The position numbers and the translations under genes are program-made. DNA of 64,000 bases from Thiohalocapsa marina (GTDB lineage Bacteria > Pseudomonadota > Gammaproteobacteria > Chromatiales > Chromatiaceae). How positions within the stretch are numbered: position 1 is the stretch's first letter; each line of letters starts with the position of its first letter. The DNA is taken from assembly GCF_008632335.1 (NCBI RefSeq), contig NZ_VWXX01000004.1, positions 1 to 64,000 on the forward strand, given 5' to 3'. Under the pieces are notes generated by a model. It made no database searches. It was not told where the DNA came from and worked only from the letters and a program-made list of their open reading frames with translations. This document shows, one piece after another, positions 45,273 through 54,027 of this stretch.

Positions 45273-46292
45273 ATGACCGCCGCACAGGTCAGCGTGCTGC
45301 TGCCGTACCGGGATGCGGCACAGACCCTGCCGGCGTGTATCGCCTCGATCCGGGCGCAGACCCTGGAGCACTTCGAACTCCTGTGCATCGACGATCACTC
45401 CAGCGACGGCGGCGCCGAACTGGTGGCAGAGATCGCCCGCGAGGATCCTCGCATCCGGCCCGTCACGGCGCCCGGCCACGGCCTGGTGCAGGCACTCAAC
45501 TTCGGCCTGCAGACCGCGCGCGGCGGCCTGGTGGCACGCATGGACGCCGACGACATCATGCATCCGCGGCGGCTGGAACTGCAGCAACGGGCCATGGCCG
45601 AAGACGCCGGACTGACGGTCCTGGCCAGTTGCGTCGAGGCCTTCGCCGACGGGCCGCTGACGGATGGCTTTCGCGCCTACATCGACTGGCAGAACAGCTG
45701 CGTCAGTGCCGAGGCCATGGCTGCCGACATCTACCTGGAGGCGCCGGTGGCGCACCCCTCGGTGATGTTGCGCAAGGCGCGCATTCTGGCCCATGGCGGC
45801 TACCGCGACGGCGACTTTCCCGAAGATTATGAGCTGTGGCTGCGCCTGCACCAGCGCGGCGAGGGCTTCGGCAAGTTGCCGAAACGGCTGTTGCGCTGGC
45901 GTGACCATGGCCAACGCTTGTCACGCCGGGATCCCCGCTATGCGCGCGCGGCCTTCGACCGGTTGCGGGCGGACTATCTGGCCAGGGATGCGCGCCTGCT
46001 GGCCGCCCGGGATCGACTCGTCATCTGGGGCGCCGGACGCAAGACCCGCTCCCGGGTCGGCTGGCTGCTGCGCCAGGGCTACCGGCCCCGGGCCTGGATC
46101 GACATTGACCCGCGCAAGATCGGCAACCGCCTGGACGGTGTGCCCGTAGTCAACCCTGACTGGCTGCGACGGCGCTCACCACGCCCGTTCGTGCTCAGCT
46201 ATGTCGCCGCCCACGGCGCGCGCCCGTGCATCGAGGCCGAGCTGGGCCGGCTGGGCTATCGCAAGGGCACAGATTACCTGCACGTTGGATAA
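45273..46292 (+). CDS. Family 2 glycosyltransferase with C-terminal Rossmann-like domain
   Basis: A 339-residue protein. The GT-A domain (residues about 1-230) has VLLPYRDAAQTLPACIASI, LLCIDDHSSDG and the DxD-type motif RMDADDIMHP. A second domain (about 245-339) contains VIWGAGRKTRSRVGWLL and IDIDPRKIGNRLDGVPVV, resembling the nucleotide-binding parts of PglD-type sugar-modifying proteins. It probably adds a sugar to a surface glycan; the acceptor is unknown. No other polysaccharide genes surround it. Confidence 0.85.
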   Translation: MTAAQVSVLLPYRDAAQTLPACIASIRAQTLEHFELLCIDDHSSDGGAELVAEIAREDPRIRPVTAPGHGLVQALNFGLQTARGGLVARMDADDIMHPRRLELQQRAMAEDAGLTVLASCVEAFADGPLTDGFRAYIDWQNSCVSAEAMAADIYLEAPVAHPSVMLRKARILAHGGYRDGDFPEDYELWLRLHQRGEGFGKLPKRLLRWRDHGQRLSRRDPRYARAAFDRLRADYLARDARLLAARDRLVIWGAGRKTRSRVGWLLRQGYRPRAWIDIDPRKIGNRLDGVPVVNPDWLRRRSPRPFVLSYVAAHGARPCIEAELGRLGYRKGTDYLHVG

Positions 46293-46419
46293 GCGTCGGG
46301 GTTGAGAGCCGCTTGAAGGCTGGGTTGCAGCCTGGGCTGAAGGCCGGCGTCGGGCCGTTGTTGGCAGCCGGCGTTGAGAGCCGGTATCAAGGGTCGGTGC
46401 CAAGGGCCGGCGCGGGCGA

Positions 46420-47142
46420 TCATGACGGACGCGCCCCCTGCTCCGCCGACAGATGCCTGAGCACCTTGCGCACATAGTCCAGGGTCTCGGGATAGGGGGG
46501 GATCCGGTCGCCGTGGCGCCGGACGGCATTCTCCCCGGCATTGTAGGCCGCCAGGGCCAGTGTCAGATCACCGTCGAACAAGTCGAGCAGGAAGCGCAGA
46601 TAGGCGGCGCCGCCGCGGATGTTCTCCGCCGGATCCCAGATGTCGGCAACGCTGAAACGCTCGGCCGTGGCCGGCATCAACTGCATCAGGCCGCAGGCCC
46701 CGGCGTGGGACTGCGCATCCGACCGGTAGGCCGATTCCGCGCGGATCACGGCGTGCAGCAGATCGGCGCTCAGGCCGAAGCGTCGGGCATTCTCGTCGAT
46801 CAGATGCCTGACCTGCGCCCGCCGCAGGGACATGGCCCCGCTCACCGGCCGCGACTGGCCGTGGCCGTGCACTGTCACGGAGGCCGCCGTCAACCGCCCC
46901 TGGATCAGCGCTTCAGCGCGGGCCGTCTCCTCGGCCTGGGCCACCTGCTCCGCCCGCTGGCGATTCTCCGCCACCAGCCGTTTGGCGGTGCGCTTCCACT
47001 CCAGCCGCAACCCCCGGGAGACCAGCGGCTTGTCGGAAAAATAGACATTTCCGGCGGTGTCCACGTACTTGTAGACATCGGCCACGGCCACCACCGGCAG
47101 CGCCAGCCCGCACAGCAGCAACCAGGCACCGAAAGCGACCAT
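46420..47142 (-). CDS. Lytic transglycosylase with DUF4124 domain
   Basis: A 240-residue exported protein. I chose the ATG at 47142 because it starts a good signal peptide (MVAFGAWLLLCGLALPVVAVA), followed by DUF4124 (DVYKYVDTAGNVYFSDKPL). Earlier in-frame starts (47259, 47511) would put 40 or more residues before it. The Slt-type catalytic domain follows: AVIRAESAYRSDAQSHAGACGLMQLMP (catalytic Glu in RAES), then AALAYNAGENAVRRHG. It cleaves peptidoglycan to anhydromuropeptides. It is transcribed convergently with the glycosyltransferase. Confidence 0.85.
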   Translation of the reverse strand: MVAFGAWLLLCGLALPVVAVADVYKYVDTAGNVYFSDKPLVSRGLRLEWKRTAKRLVAENRQRAEQVAQAEETARAEALIQGRLTAASVTVHGHGQSRPVSGAMSLRRAQVRHLIDENARRFGLSADLLHAVIRAESAYRSDAQSHAGACGLMQLMPATAERFSVADIWDPAENIRGGAAYLRFLLDLFDGDLTLALAAYNAGENAVRRHGDRIPPYPETLDYVRKVLRHLSAEQGARPS

Positions 47143-47581
47143 GCCGGCACCGGTCCGGCGAACATCGGCTGCGGATGCCAAACAGCATGCAGTGGAACGC
47201 CCAAGGCACAGCCCGGGGCGCAGTGTGCGACAGCGCATCGATGCATGTGGCGAAGACATCGGTCTCTGGTCAATCTGGAACGGACAGACAAATCGAAGTG
47301 CGTGCCGGTTTTGGCCAATAAACCGACATATCCCAAGCCGGGCTTCAGGTATCCAAGAAGGTCGACGTCCGCCGAGTATAGAACGCATCGCCCGAAGGTC
47401 AACACCACAGCCCGGGGGCACAGTCGCCGCGCCGGGTTCAGACCCCGGATTCCGATCAAGGCACGCCACAGGAGGCTTGAAGAGGACGCTCATCAACAGG
47501 ACTTTATCCAATCAAGCTACTGATTTATAGAGCCTTTACCGCGTTTAGCGGGAGACGTGCCGAGTGTTGGCCTGGAATGAA

Positions 47582-47613
47582 TCAGGGAGGCCAATCAATC
47601 GGTGCCTCCCTGA
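47582..47613. promoter_or_regulatory. Perfect 10-bp dyad upstream of mepK-like gene
   Basis: TCAGGGAGGC (47582-47591) and GCCTCCCTGA (47604-47613) are perfect inverted copies with a 12-base spacer. There is no T-run on either side, and it sits 50 bases before a promoter, so an operator is more likely than a terminator. Confidence 0.45.
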
Positions 47614-47662
47614 CGGATTTGTCCCGTTTGAATCCGCACGCCCCGGGCAAACAGCCAGGGCG

Positions 47663-47690
47663 TTGCGTTTCACCCCCCGCTGGTTATACT
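47663..47690 (+). promoter_or_regulatory. Promoter of the MepK-like gene
   Basis: TTGCGT (47663-47668), 16-bp spacer, TATACT (47685-47690), about 120 bases before the start at 47809. The -10 is near consensus. Confidence 0.55.
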
Positions 47691-47808
47691 GCTGACCGGG
47701 CCGAGTAATCGGGCCGGGCATCCGCCCCGCGCTCACCACCGGCAACGCTGACATGAACAGCGTGTCCTCGGCCCGTTCGAACGACATCCGACCAGGGGGA
47801 AATCCGAC

Positions 47809-48345
47809 ATGAACCGACGCCATTTCCTTGGCGCTGGGCTTGCCTTGTGCTCAGCGCCAGCCTTCGCAAAGGGGACGACCGCTACCGACAAGCAGCCGCG
47901 CGTGCTGTCACTGCACCATCTGCACACCGATGAGCGTCTGACGCTGACCTACCGCATCGGCGCTCGCTACCAGCCCGGCGCGCTGCGGCGGCTGAACCAC
48001 TTCCTGCGGGACTTTCGCACCGGCGACAGCATCGAGATCGATCCCCAGCTGTTCGATCTGCTGCACGACGTCAAGGCCCGCCTCGGGCAGGACGACGGGG
48101 TGTTCGAGATCATCAGCGGCTACCGCTCACCCAAGACCAACGCCAACCTGCGCCGCACCTCCTCGGGCGTCGCCAAGAAGAGCCTGCACATGAGCGGCCA
48201 GGCGCTGGACGTGCGGCTCAGCCGGACATCTACCCGAAGCGTCCGCGATACCGCCCTGGCCCTGGGCCGGGGGGGCGTCGGCTACTACCCGAAATCCGAT
48301 TTCGTCCACGTCGACACCGGCCGCGTGCGGCGCTGGGGGGCCTAG
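47809..48345 (+). CDS. MepK/YcbK-like M15 murein endopeptidase
   Basis: A 178-residue exported protein of the DUF882 (peptidase M15) family. The N terminus MNRRHFLGAGLALCSAPAFA is a signal peptide with a twin-arginine start, so Tat export is likely. The zinc motif series is visible: SGYRSPKTNANL, SLHMSGQALDVRL (HxxxxxxxD) and YYPKSDFVHVDTGRVRRWG (HxD). E. coli MepK cleaves L,D-crosslinks in peptidoglycan. The upstream transglycosylase also acts on the cell wall. Confidence 0.9.
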   Translation: MNRRHFLGAGLALCSAPAFAKGTTATDKQPRVLSLHHLHTDERLTLTYRIGARYQPGALRRLNHFLRDFRTGDSIEIDPQLFDLLHDVKARLGQDDGVFEIISGYRSPKTNANLRRTSSGVAKKSLHMSGQALDVRLSRTSTRSVRDTALALGRGGVGYYPKSDFVHVDTGRVRRWGA

Positions 48346-48414
48346 CACCCTGCCGTGTCCCGGGATCTGGTGCGTATCCGGCACCAGGTCCCGGCTAGCA
48401 GCAGCCGGCGCCCC

Positions 48415-49830
48415 TCAGGCGGCCGCCTCGCGCTCGGCGATGAACGCCAGGGCCTTGTCGATGCGCCGCAACGTGGCGGCCTTGCCCACCAGCTGCAGGG
48501 TCAGGTCGATGCCCGGTGATGCGGCGCGACCGACCACGGCCACGCGCAGCGGCTGCGCCACCTTGCCCATGTTGATGTCGAGTTCCGCCGCGACCTGCTC
48601 CACGACGTGGTGCAAGGTCTCCGGCTGCCAGTCCTGCAGCGCCAGCATCTCCAGTCCGGCGCGCACGCGGGTGAGCGGCTCCCGCGCCACCGGCCGCAGA
48701 TGCTTCTTCGCCGCGGCCTCGTCGTAGGCGTCGAAGTCGCGGTAGCAGAAGGCGCTGATCTCCGCCAGTTCCACCAGCGTCTTGGCGCGGGCGCCCTGGG
48801 CGGCCACCACGTCCACCAGATCCGGCCCCTGGCTCGGGTCGATGCCCAGATGCCCCATGTGCGGGCTCAGCAAGCGGGCGATGTGCCGGGGATCGCCCTG
48901 CTGGATGTAATGCTGATTGAGCCAGTCCAGCTTGTCCGTGTTGAACGCGGCGGCGGACTTGTTCACGTCGGCGATGTCAAACAGCGCGATCATCTCCTCC
49001 AGCGAGAACACCTCCTGATCGCCATGCGACCAGCCCAGTCGCACCAGATAGTTGAGCAGGGCCTCGGGCAGGTAGCCCTGCTCCCGATAGGCCACCACGC
49101 TGACCGCGCCATGGCGCTTCGACAGGCGCGCGCCGTCGGCGCCCAGGATCATGGGCACATGGGCGTAGCGCGGCGGCTCCTGGCCCAGGGCGCGCAGGAT
49201 GTTCATCTGCCGCGGCGTGTTGTTGACGTGGTCGTCCCCGCGGATGACGTGGGTGATGCCCATGTCCGCATCGTCCACGACAACAGTCAGGTTGTAGGTG
49301 GGCGAGCCGTCGCTGCGACGGATGATCAGGTCATCGAGCTCGGCGTTGGCAAAGGCGATGCGCCCGCGGATCAGGTCGTCCACCACCACGGCGCCGTCCA
49401 CCGGATTCTTGAAGCGGATCACATGGGGTTTGTCCGGGTCCACCTCGCGCCCGCGGCAATGGCCGTCGTAGCGCGGCTTGACCTTGGCGGCCATCTGGGT
49501 GTCGCGCAGGCGATCCAGTCGCTCCCTGGGGCAGTCGCAGCGATAGGCCAGCCCCTTCTCCAGCAGTTCGTCGATGACCTGGCTGTAGCGCTCGAAGCGC
49601 TCGGTCTGGAAGAAGGGGCCCTCGTCATAGTCCAGCCCCAGCCAGGTCATGCCCTCCATGATGGCGTTGACCGATTCCACCGTGGAGCGCTCCAGGTCCG
49701 TGTCCTCGATGCGGAGCACGAAGGCGCCGCCATGCTTGCGGGCGAACAGGTAGCTGAACAGGGCGGTGCGGGCGCCCCCGACGTGCAGATAGCCGGTCGG
49801 CGAGGGCGCGAAACGGGTGCGGACGGTCAT
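48415..49830 (-). CDS. gltX: Glutamyl-tRNA synthetase
   Basis: A 471-residue class I synthetase charging tRNA-Glu. HIGH-type motif [14 protein letters not shown] and KMSKS-type [13 protein letters not shown] are present. The bacterial discriminating form has a C-terminal helical anticodon domain, seen here. The zinc motif is not obvious except [11 protein letters not shown]. Single gene, converging on the MepK-like gene. Confidence 0.95.
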   Translation of the reverse strand: MTVRTRFAPSPTGYLHVGGARTALFSYLFARKHGGAFVLRIEDTDLERSTVESVNAIMEGMTWLGLDYDEGPFFQTERFERYSQVIDELLEKGLAYRCDCPRERLDRLRDTQMAAKVKPRYDGHCRGREVDPDKPHVIRFKNPVDGAVVVDDLIRGRIAFANAELDDLIIRRSDGSPTYNLTVVVDDADMGITHVIRGDDHVNNTPRQMNILRALGQEPPRYAHVPMILGADGARLSKRHGAVSVVAYREQGYLPEALLNYLVRLGWSHGDQEVFSLEEMIALFDIADVNKSAAAFNTDKLDWLNQHYIQQGDPRHIARLLSPHMGHLGIDPSQGPDLVDVVAAQGARAKTLVELAEISAFCYRDFDAYDEAAAKKHLRPVAREPLTRVRAGLEMLALQDWQPETLHHVVEQVAAELDINMGKVAQPLRVAVVGRAASPGIDLTLQLVGKAATLRRIDKALAFIAEREAAA

Positions 49831-50097
49831 CGGTGAAGGATTCCTGGCTAACGCTGGGCTGTACGGAAGGGGCGCAGTGCCGGCTGGCCCGGCCCGCGCG
49901 GATGCCCGGCCGGTCGCCGTTGCGCGACGGTCGGGCAGTATAGCAGAGGGTCCGGCACTTGCCTTCTGCCGTCGTCACCGATACATCCGCAGGGTAACAA
50001 GCTCAACCGGAGACGAGGTTCAGGTTGTCGCGGGTCAGGTGGGCGTCACCGAAACTCGATCACCGTTACGCAAAACGAATGACACGGGAGGCTGAAG

Positions 50098-51192
50098 ATG
50101 CAGATGTCGAGGACGGGGGCGCTGGCAATCGCCGGGCTGGGACTGGCATTGCTCATTGCCGGCCCGCTTCTGCCGGGCGGTGAACGACTGATCAGAAACG
50201 GACCACCCCAGGGCGGCCATGTGACGGACCTGGCCCGGGCCGCCGACGGCTCGGTGCTGGCCGGCACCCAGGACGGAGCGCTCTGGCGTCTTGCCGAGGG
50301 GCGCTGGTCCAGGATCAATCTGGATCTGGGCGGACAGCCCGTGACTGCGCTGCCGGCGGGCGTGGCGAATGATCTCATGCGGGCGCCGATCGGCACTGCG
50401 GGCGGACTGATCAACGGCCCGCCCGGGCTGCCGCCGCTGCGCGATCGCGTCAGCGATCAGGCCGTGACAGATGCCGGCCTGGTGGTCGCCACTGGCGACG
50501 GCCTGCAGGTTGCCGGCGACGGCCGCTGGCAGACGGCGCTGCCGGGGGTGCAGGTCTACCGGCTCGGGGTGCAGCCGGCGAACGGCAGCGATTATCTGCA
50601 TGCGGGAACCATCGGCCAGGGCGTATTCAGCGCACGGGTCGAGGACCTGCGCGACTGGATCGCCAACGCAGACGGGCTGCCCGCGGCATCCCGCGTGTAC
50701 AGCTTCGCTGTCACCGCCGGTGGTCGCCTGATCGCCGGCACCGATCACGGCCTGTACTGGCAAACGGCGCCGCAGCAGCCCTGGCGCATGCTCCGGGTCG
50801 GTCTGGAGGACAGCCGCATCCTGTCGCTGCTGCTGGAGCCCGCCGTGGACGCAGGCACGCAGCCGTTGTGGATCGGCAGCGATTCCGGGCTCTACCGCGT
50901 CGACCTGACCGAACACCAGGAGCGCGTCGCAGCCGCCGCCTACGCCGTCCTGGTGGACGCCCCGCCTGAACACCTGCGCTACGGCATCAGCTGGATCCTG
51001 CCCCAGGACGATGGCGTGCTGTTCAGTGCCGGCGACGTCTATCAGTACGGCGAGTTCGGCCTGAAGGGCTGGTACTGGATCTCCCTGGCCGGCCTGCTCC
51101 TGGTGCTCGCCGGCGGCTGGCTGTTCCCGGCCCGCGCGGCTGCCGCCCAAGACGAGACCGGTTCCGCAAGCGGCTCCAGGGCTGGCGCATGA
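50098..51192 (+). CDS. Membrane-anchored beta-propeller-like protein, unknown
   Basis: A 364-residue protein with an N-terminal hydrophobic helix (GALAIAGLGLALLIAGPLL) and another near the C terminus (WISLAGLLLVLAGGWLF), so the middle is outside. The middle is beta-rich with repeating segments such as SVLAGTQDGALWRL, LVVATGDGLQVAG, RLIAGTDHGLYWQ and LWIGSDSGLYRVD, typical of a propeller such as photosystem assembly or two-component regulator propellers. GGGAGG lies 8 bases before the ATG. It overlaps the next gene by four bases (ATGA). Function unknown. Confidence 0.75.
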   Translation: MQMSRTGALAIAGLGLALLIAGPLLPGGERLIRNGPPQGGHVTDLARAADGSVLAGTQDGALWRLAEGRWSRINLDLGGQPVTALPAGVANDLMRAPIGTAGGLINGPPGLPPLRDRVSDQAVTDAGLVVATGDGLQVAGDGRWQTALPGVQVYRLGVQPANGSDYLHAGTIGQGVFSARVEDLRDWIANADGLPAASRVYSFAVTAGGRLIAGTDHGLYWQTAPQQPWRMLRVGLEDSRILSLLLEPAVDAGTQPLWIGSDSGLYRVDLTEHQERVAAAAYAVLVDAPPEHLRYGISWILPQDDGVLFSAGDVYQYGEFGLKGWYWISLAGLLLVLAGGWLFPARAAAAQDETGSASGSRAGA

Positions 51193-52007
51193 TCATCCTG
51201 CTTGACAATGGGTCGACGCGACCCGAGGCCACCAGGAACCTGCGACGGCTGGCGGCCGCGCTGAGCGCACGCACGGGCCGAACGATCCACCCGGTGTCAC
51301 TGCTGCATGCATCCAGGATCGACCCGGCGGACCTCGACGGGGTGCGGGCCGACATCCTGGAACCCTTTCTGCTGCATCAGTGCGAACAGGGCCAGCGCGA
51401 CTTCACCATCCTGCCGCTGTTCTTCGGACCAAGCCGCGCCCTGGAGCAGTTCATCCCCGATCTGGTGGAACGCATGGCGCAACAGATCGGCCCGTTGCGG
51501 GTCAAGGTCGCCGATGTCCTCTGCCCGCTGCCCGCCGGCGAACCGGGGCTGGTGGACATCCTGGCCGACCATGTGACGGCCACCGTTGCCCGCCACGGGC
51601 TGCAGGCCCCCCGGGTGGTGCTGGTGGACCACGGCTCGCCGGTACCTGCGGTCACCGCAGTGCGCCACTGGTTGGCCGCACGGCTGGCGGAGCGTCTGCA
51701 TGGGGTGCAGGGGGTGTCCGAGGCGGTGATGGAGCGCCGGCCGGGTGCCGAATACGACTTCAACGGTGCATTGCTGGCGGACTGGCTGGCGCAGATCGGG
51801 TCCGGATCACCGGTGACGGAGGTGGTGCTGGCCATGCAGTTCATCTCCCCAGGTCGGCATGCCGGCGTCGGCGGCGACATCGAGAGCATCAGCCAGGAGG
51901 CCATGGCACAGCAGCCGGGATTACGCGTGCTGCCGTCCCCCTTGCTCGGGGAACACCCACGGCTGCTGGACATCCTGACGCAGCGCCTCGTGACCGTCGA
52001 CGCCTGA
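51189..52007 (+). CDS. CbiX/SirB-like tandem chelatase-family protein
   Basis: A 272-residue protein with two CbiX-like halves. The second has the usual VLVDHGSPVPAV and MQFISPGRHAGVGGDI, with the two His that bind the metal in sirohydrochlorin chelatases. The first half begins IILLDNGSTRPEA, where the expected His is Asn. It may insert Co or Fe into a tetrapyrrole, or have another role. It overlaps the propeller protein gene by four bases, suggesting coupled expression. Confidence 0.8.
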   Translation: MIILLDNGSTRPEATRNLRRLAAALSARTGRTIHPVSLLHASRIDPADLDGVRADILEPFLLHQCEQGQRDFTILPLFFGPSRALEQFIPDLVERMAQQIGPLRVKVADVLCPLPAGEPGLVDILADHVTATVARHGLQAPRVVLVDHGSPVPAVTAVRHWLAARLAERLHGVQGVSEAVMERRPGAEYDFNGALLADWLAQIGSGSPVTEVVLAMQFISPGRHAGVGGDIESISQEAMAQQPGLRVLPSPLLGEHPRLLDILTQRLVTVDA

Positions 52008-52240
52008 CGGCATGGGTACTGAGGGATCCGCGACACGAAAGTCCGCAACCCCCGGGTCGTCAACAGGCAGACCGGTGCTCGCCTGGATCACTGTCGGGCA
52101 TTTGCCGACATTTTCCATGGTAACTACCAATTGCGCGTGACCGGCAGCGCGCTAAGCTAGCTTGTGGTAGAACCAAGCAGTACAGCGGCACCGGCGCCTG
52201 CACGGGCGCGCTGCCGCAGGACCGACCCGACGAGGGCATC

Positions 52241-52435
52241 ATGACACCGAACCAGAACAAAGCCGTGTGGGAATTGTGTCGTCAGGGCTTGCATAGCATC
52301 GCCGAGGCCGCTGAAATGGCATGGACCCGGGGCGAGCCCTACCGGCCACAACAGCATGCCCATCTGCCCCGCGAGACTGCGCACCTCATCACCTACTGCA
52401 ATTTCGAGATCACGCCGCAGACCGCCGTCGCCTGA
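52241..52435 (+). CDS. Hypothetical 64-residue protein
   Basis: A small soluble protein (MTPNQNKAVWELCRQGL...). Two Cys, several His and a helical WELCRQGLHSIAEAAEMAW segment are visible. A possible promoter TTGCGC-16-TAAGCT lies near 52132-52159. No family is recognised. The short upstream sequence has no strong ribosome site, so the call is moderate. Confidence 0.5.
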   Translation: MTPNQNKAVWELCRQGLHSIAEAAEMAWTRGEPYRPQQHAHLPRETAHLITYCNFEITPQTAVA

Positions 52436-52509
52436 GCCTGCTTCGGTGGGTGCCTGCAGATTGCCGATAGCGCCTGAAGCGGCCGGGCAGCGAACCATCG
52501 GCCGGTTGC

Positions 52510-52971
52510 GTGGTCAGGATCGTCAATCGAACTGATACGGAACCAGCGACCGTGCGAGCCGGCTATCTCATCCTGCGAACGGACCCCGCCCAACCCGGCA
52601 TGGTGACGGTGCGGGGTGCCGACCATCCGCCCGACACGGCCGGCAAGGACGCAGAAAATCTGATCTTCATCGCGCGCTTCTCCAGCCTGGACATTGCCCT
52701 GATGCATTTCCACACCGGGCTGCGACGTCGCTTGGTGGATCTGAACCGGCACCTGTACCGGGCGACCCCGGCCGAGGCGGTGGCGGTGGCCGAGGCCATC
52801 GAGTTATCGCATCGGCCGGTCTACATCGCGCCAGACCTGGCGGAGAACCGCGAAGTCACCGCGCGGGTGGAGACCCTGCATCGACGCCACCAGATGACCG
52901 ACCGGCTGTTCAACGGCATCGGCATTGCCGCGGTGATCCTGCTGCTGGTGCTCATGGCGCTCGGGATCTAG
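52510..52971 (+). CDS. Tail-anchored hypothetical protein
   Basis: A 153-residue protein with a C-terminal membrane helix (LFNGIGIAAVILLLVLMALGI) and a soluble domain rich in charged residues (IELSHRPVYIAPDL, RVETLHRRHQM). It starts from GTG at 52510, with a possible later GTG at 52552. The Asn/Arg-rich start is poorly conserved-looking. The function is unknown; a membrane-tethered small regulator is possible. Confidence 0.55.
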   Translation: MVRIVNRTDTEPATVRAGYLILRTDPAQPGMVTVRGADHPPDTAGKDAENLIFIARFSSLDIALMHFHTGLRRRLVDLNRHLYRATPAEAVAVAEAIELSHRPVYIAPDLAENREVTARVETLHRRHQMTDRLFNGIGIAAVILLLVLMALGI

Positions 52972-53000
52972 TCCCGAGTCGAGCACCCGCAGCCGGCGCC

Positions 53001-54014
53001 CTAGCCCCCGACCGCGCCAACGCCGCCCTCGGCATCGGCCGACCAGAGCCCGCTGATGGCAGCGATGCCCTGGGCGCCGGACGCATGGCTGATGGCCAGA
53101 TGCTGCGGGCCGAGGCCACCCAGGGCATACACCGGCAGCCCCACCGGCTCGACCAGCGCACTGAATCCGGCCCAGCCCAGTGTCGCTGCGCCGGGATGGC
53201 TGCGGGTGGGCAACACCGGCGACAGCAGCGCGTAATCCAGTTGCAGTCGCTGCGCCAACGCCAGTTCTGCCGCACTGTGGCACGAGGCCCCGACCAGGCG
53301 ATCCGCCGCAACCGGCCGCGTCTGCAGCCGTTGCAGCATGCGGGCGGATAGATGCACCCCGTCTCCCGGCAGCGTGGCGGCCAGCGCGGGATCCCGGCTC
53401 CAATCCCGGTTCAGCAGCAGGCGCGCCCCGGCGGCCCGACAGATCGGATACAGCCGCTCCGCCAGACGTCCGTAGTCGCGGTCCGACAGGGCGTGGGCGC
53501 GCAATTGCACGATCCGGATGCCTGCGGCCAGGGCCCGGTCCAGCCGCGCTGCGAAGGCCGCCGGATCCCGCGGATCGTCTCCGGTGATCAGATAGCGGCT
53601 GGGCAGCCGCAAGGCACTAATGATGGGCCGGTCTGCAGCAGGAAAGCCGGCCGCGTCCATGTCGTCCGGTCGCACCCAGGCCAGCGGTTGGCCCTCGCGA
53701 CCGACCGGATCTCCCTCGAAGGCGTCGACGCGGTAGACGTCCAGCCGCACATGCCGGTCTCCGTAGTCGTGATGGACGCGTATCAGGGGCCGGAACCGGC
53801 GAACCTGGATGCCCAGTTCTTCATGCAGTTCCCTGGCCAGCCCCTGCGACGGGGCCTCTCCCGGCTCCAGCTTGCCGCCGGGGAATTCCCACAGCCCCCC
53901 CTGATGGACCCCCGGCGGCCGCCGGGCGATCAGCACCCGGCCGTCCGGATCGACCAGGGCGCCGGCGGCCACGTGGATGATCTGCCGGTCCGGGGTGGCG
54001 GACGTGGAGGACAT
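53001..54014 (-). CDS. Nudix hydrolase fused to a ThiE-like domain
   Basis: A 337-residue protein. The N-terminal MutT-like Nudix domain (about 10-140) has the box GGKLEPGEAPSQGLARELHEELGI. A C-terminal thiamin-phosphate-synthase-like TIM barrel (about 150-330) follows, with IVQLRAHALSDRDYGRLAERL and VYALGGLGPQH. Such fusions are common in gammaproteobacteria near argJ and secA. It probably cleans up oxidised nucleotides; the ThiE-like part may be non-synthetic. The ATG at 54014 is 14 bases after argJ ends. Confidence 0.85.
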   Translation of the reverse strand: MSSTSATPDRQIIHVAAGALVDPDGRVLIARRPPGVHQGGLWEFPGGKLEPGEAPSQGLARELHEELGIQVRRFRPLIRVHHDYGDRHVRLDVYRVDAFEGDPVGREGQPLAWVRPDDMDAAGFPAADRPIISALRLPSRYLITGDDPRDPAAFAARLDRALAAGIRIVQLRAHALSDRDYGRLAERLYPICRAAGARLLLNRDWSRDPALAATLPGDGVHLSARMLQRLQTRPVAADRLVGASCHSAAELALAQRLQLDYALLSPVLPTRSHPGAATLGWAGFSALVEPVGLPVYALGGLGPQHLAISHASGAQGIAAISGLWSADAEGGVGAVGG

Positions 54015-54027
54015 CCGGGCAGCGGCC

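Larger units (their letters stand above)
47143..47808. other. Divergent gap upstream of transglycosylase and MepK-like genes
   Basis: 666 bases. It contains the dyad at 47582-47613 and the promoter at 47663-47690 listed separately. TATAAA on the minus strand near 47530 could serve the transglycosylase. The minus-strand frame upstream of the chosen transglycosylase start stays open to 47511 but lacks protein-like composition. Confidence 0.5.

Noticed and set aside
44661-45914. Extension of the sat frame upstream of its ATG to 45914
   Set aside because: The extension is antisense to the glycosyltransferase and 72-residue genes, and Sat family proteins begin near MIRPVG.
47582-47613. Perfect dyad as a transcription terminator
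   Set aside because: There is no T-run on either side and it precedes a promoter; I kept it as a possible operator.
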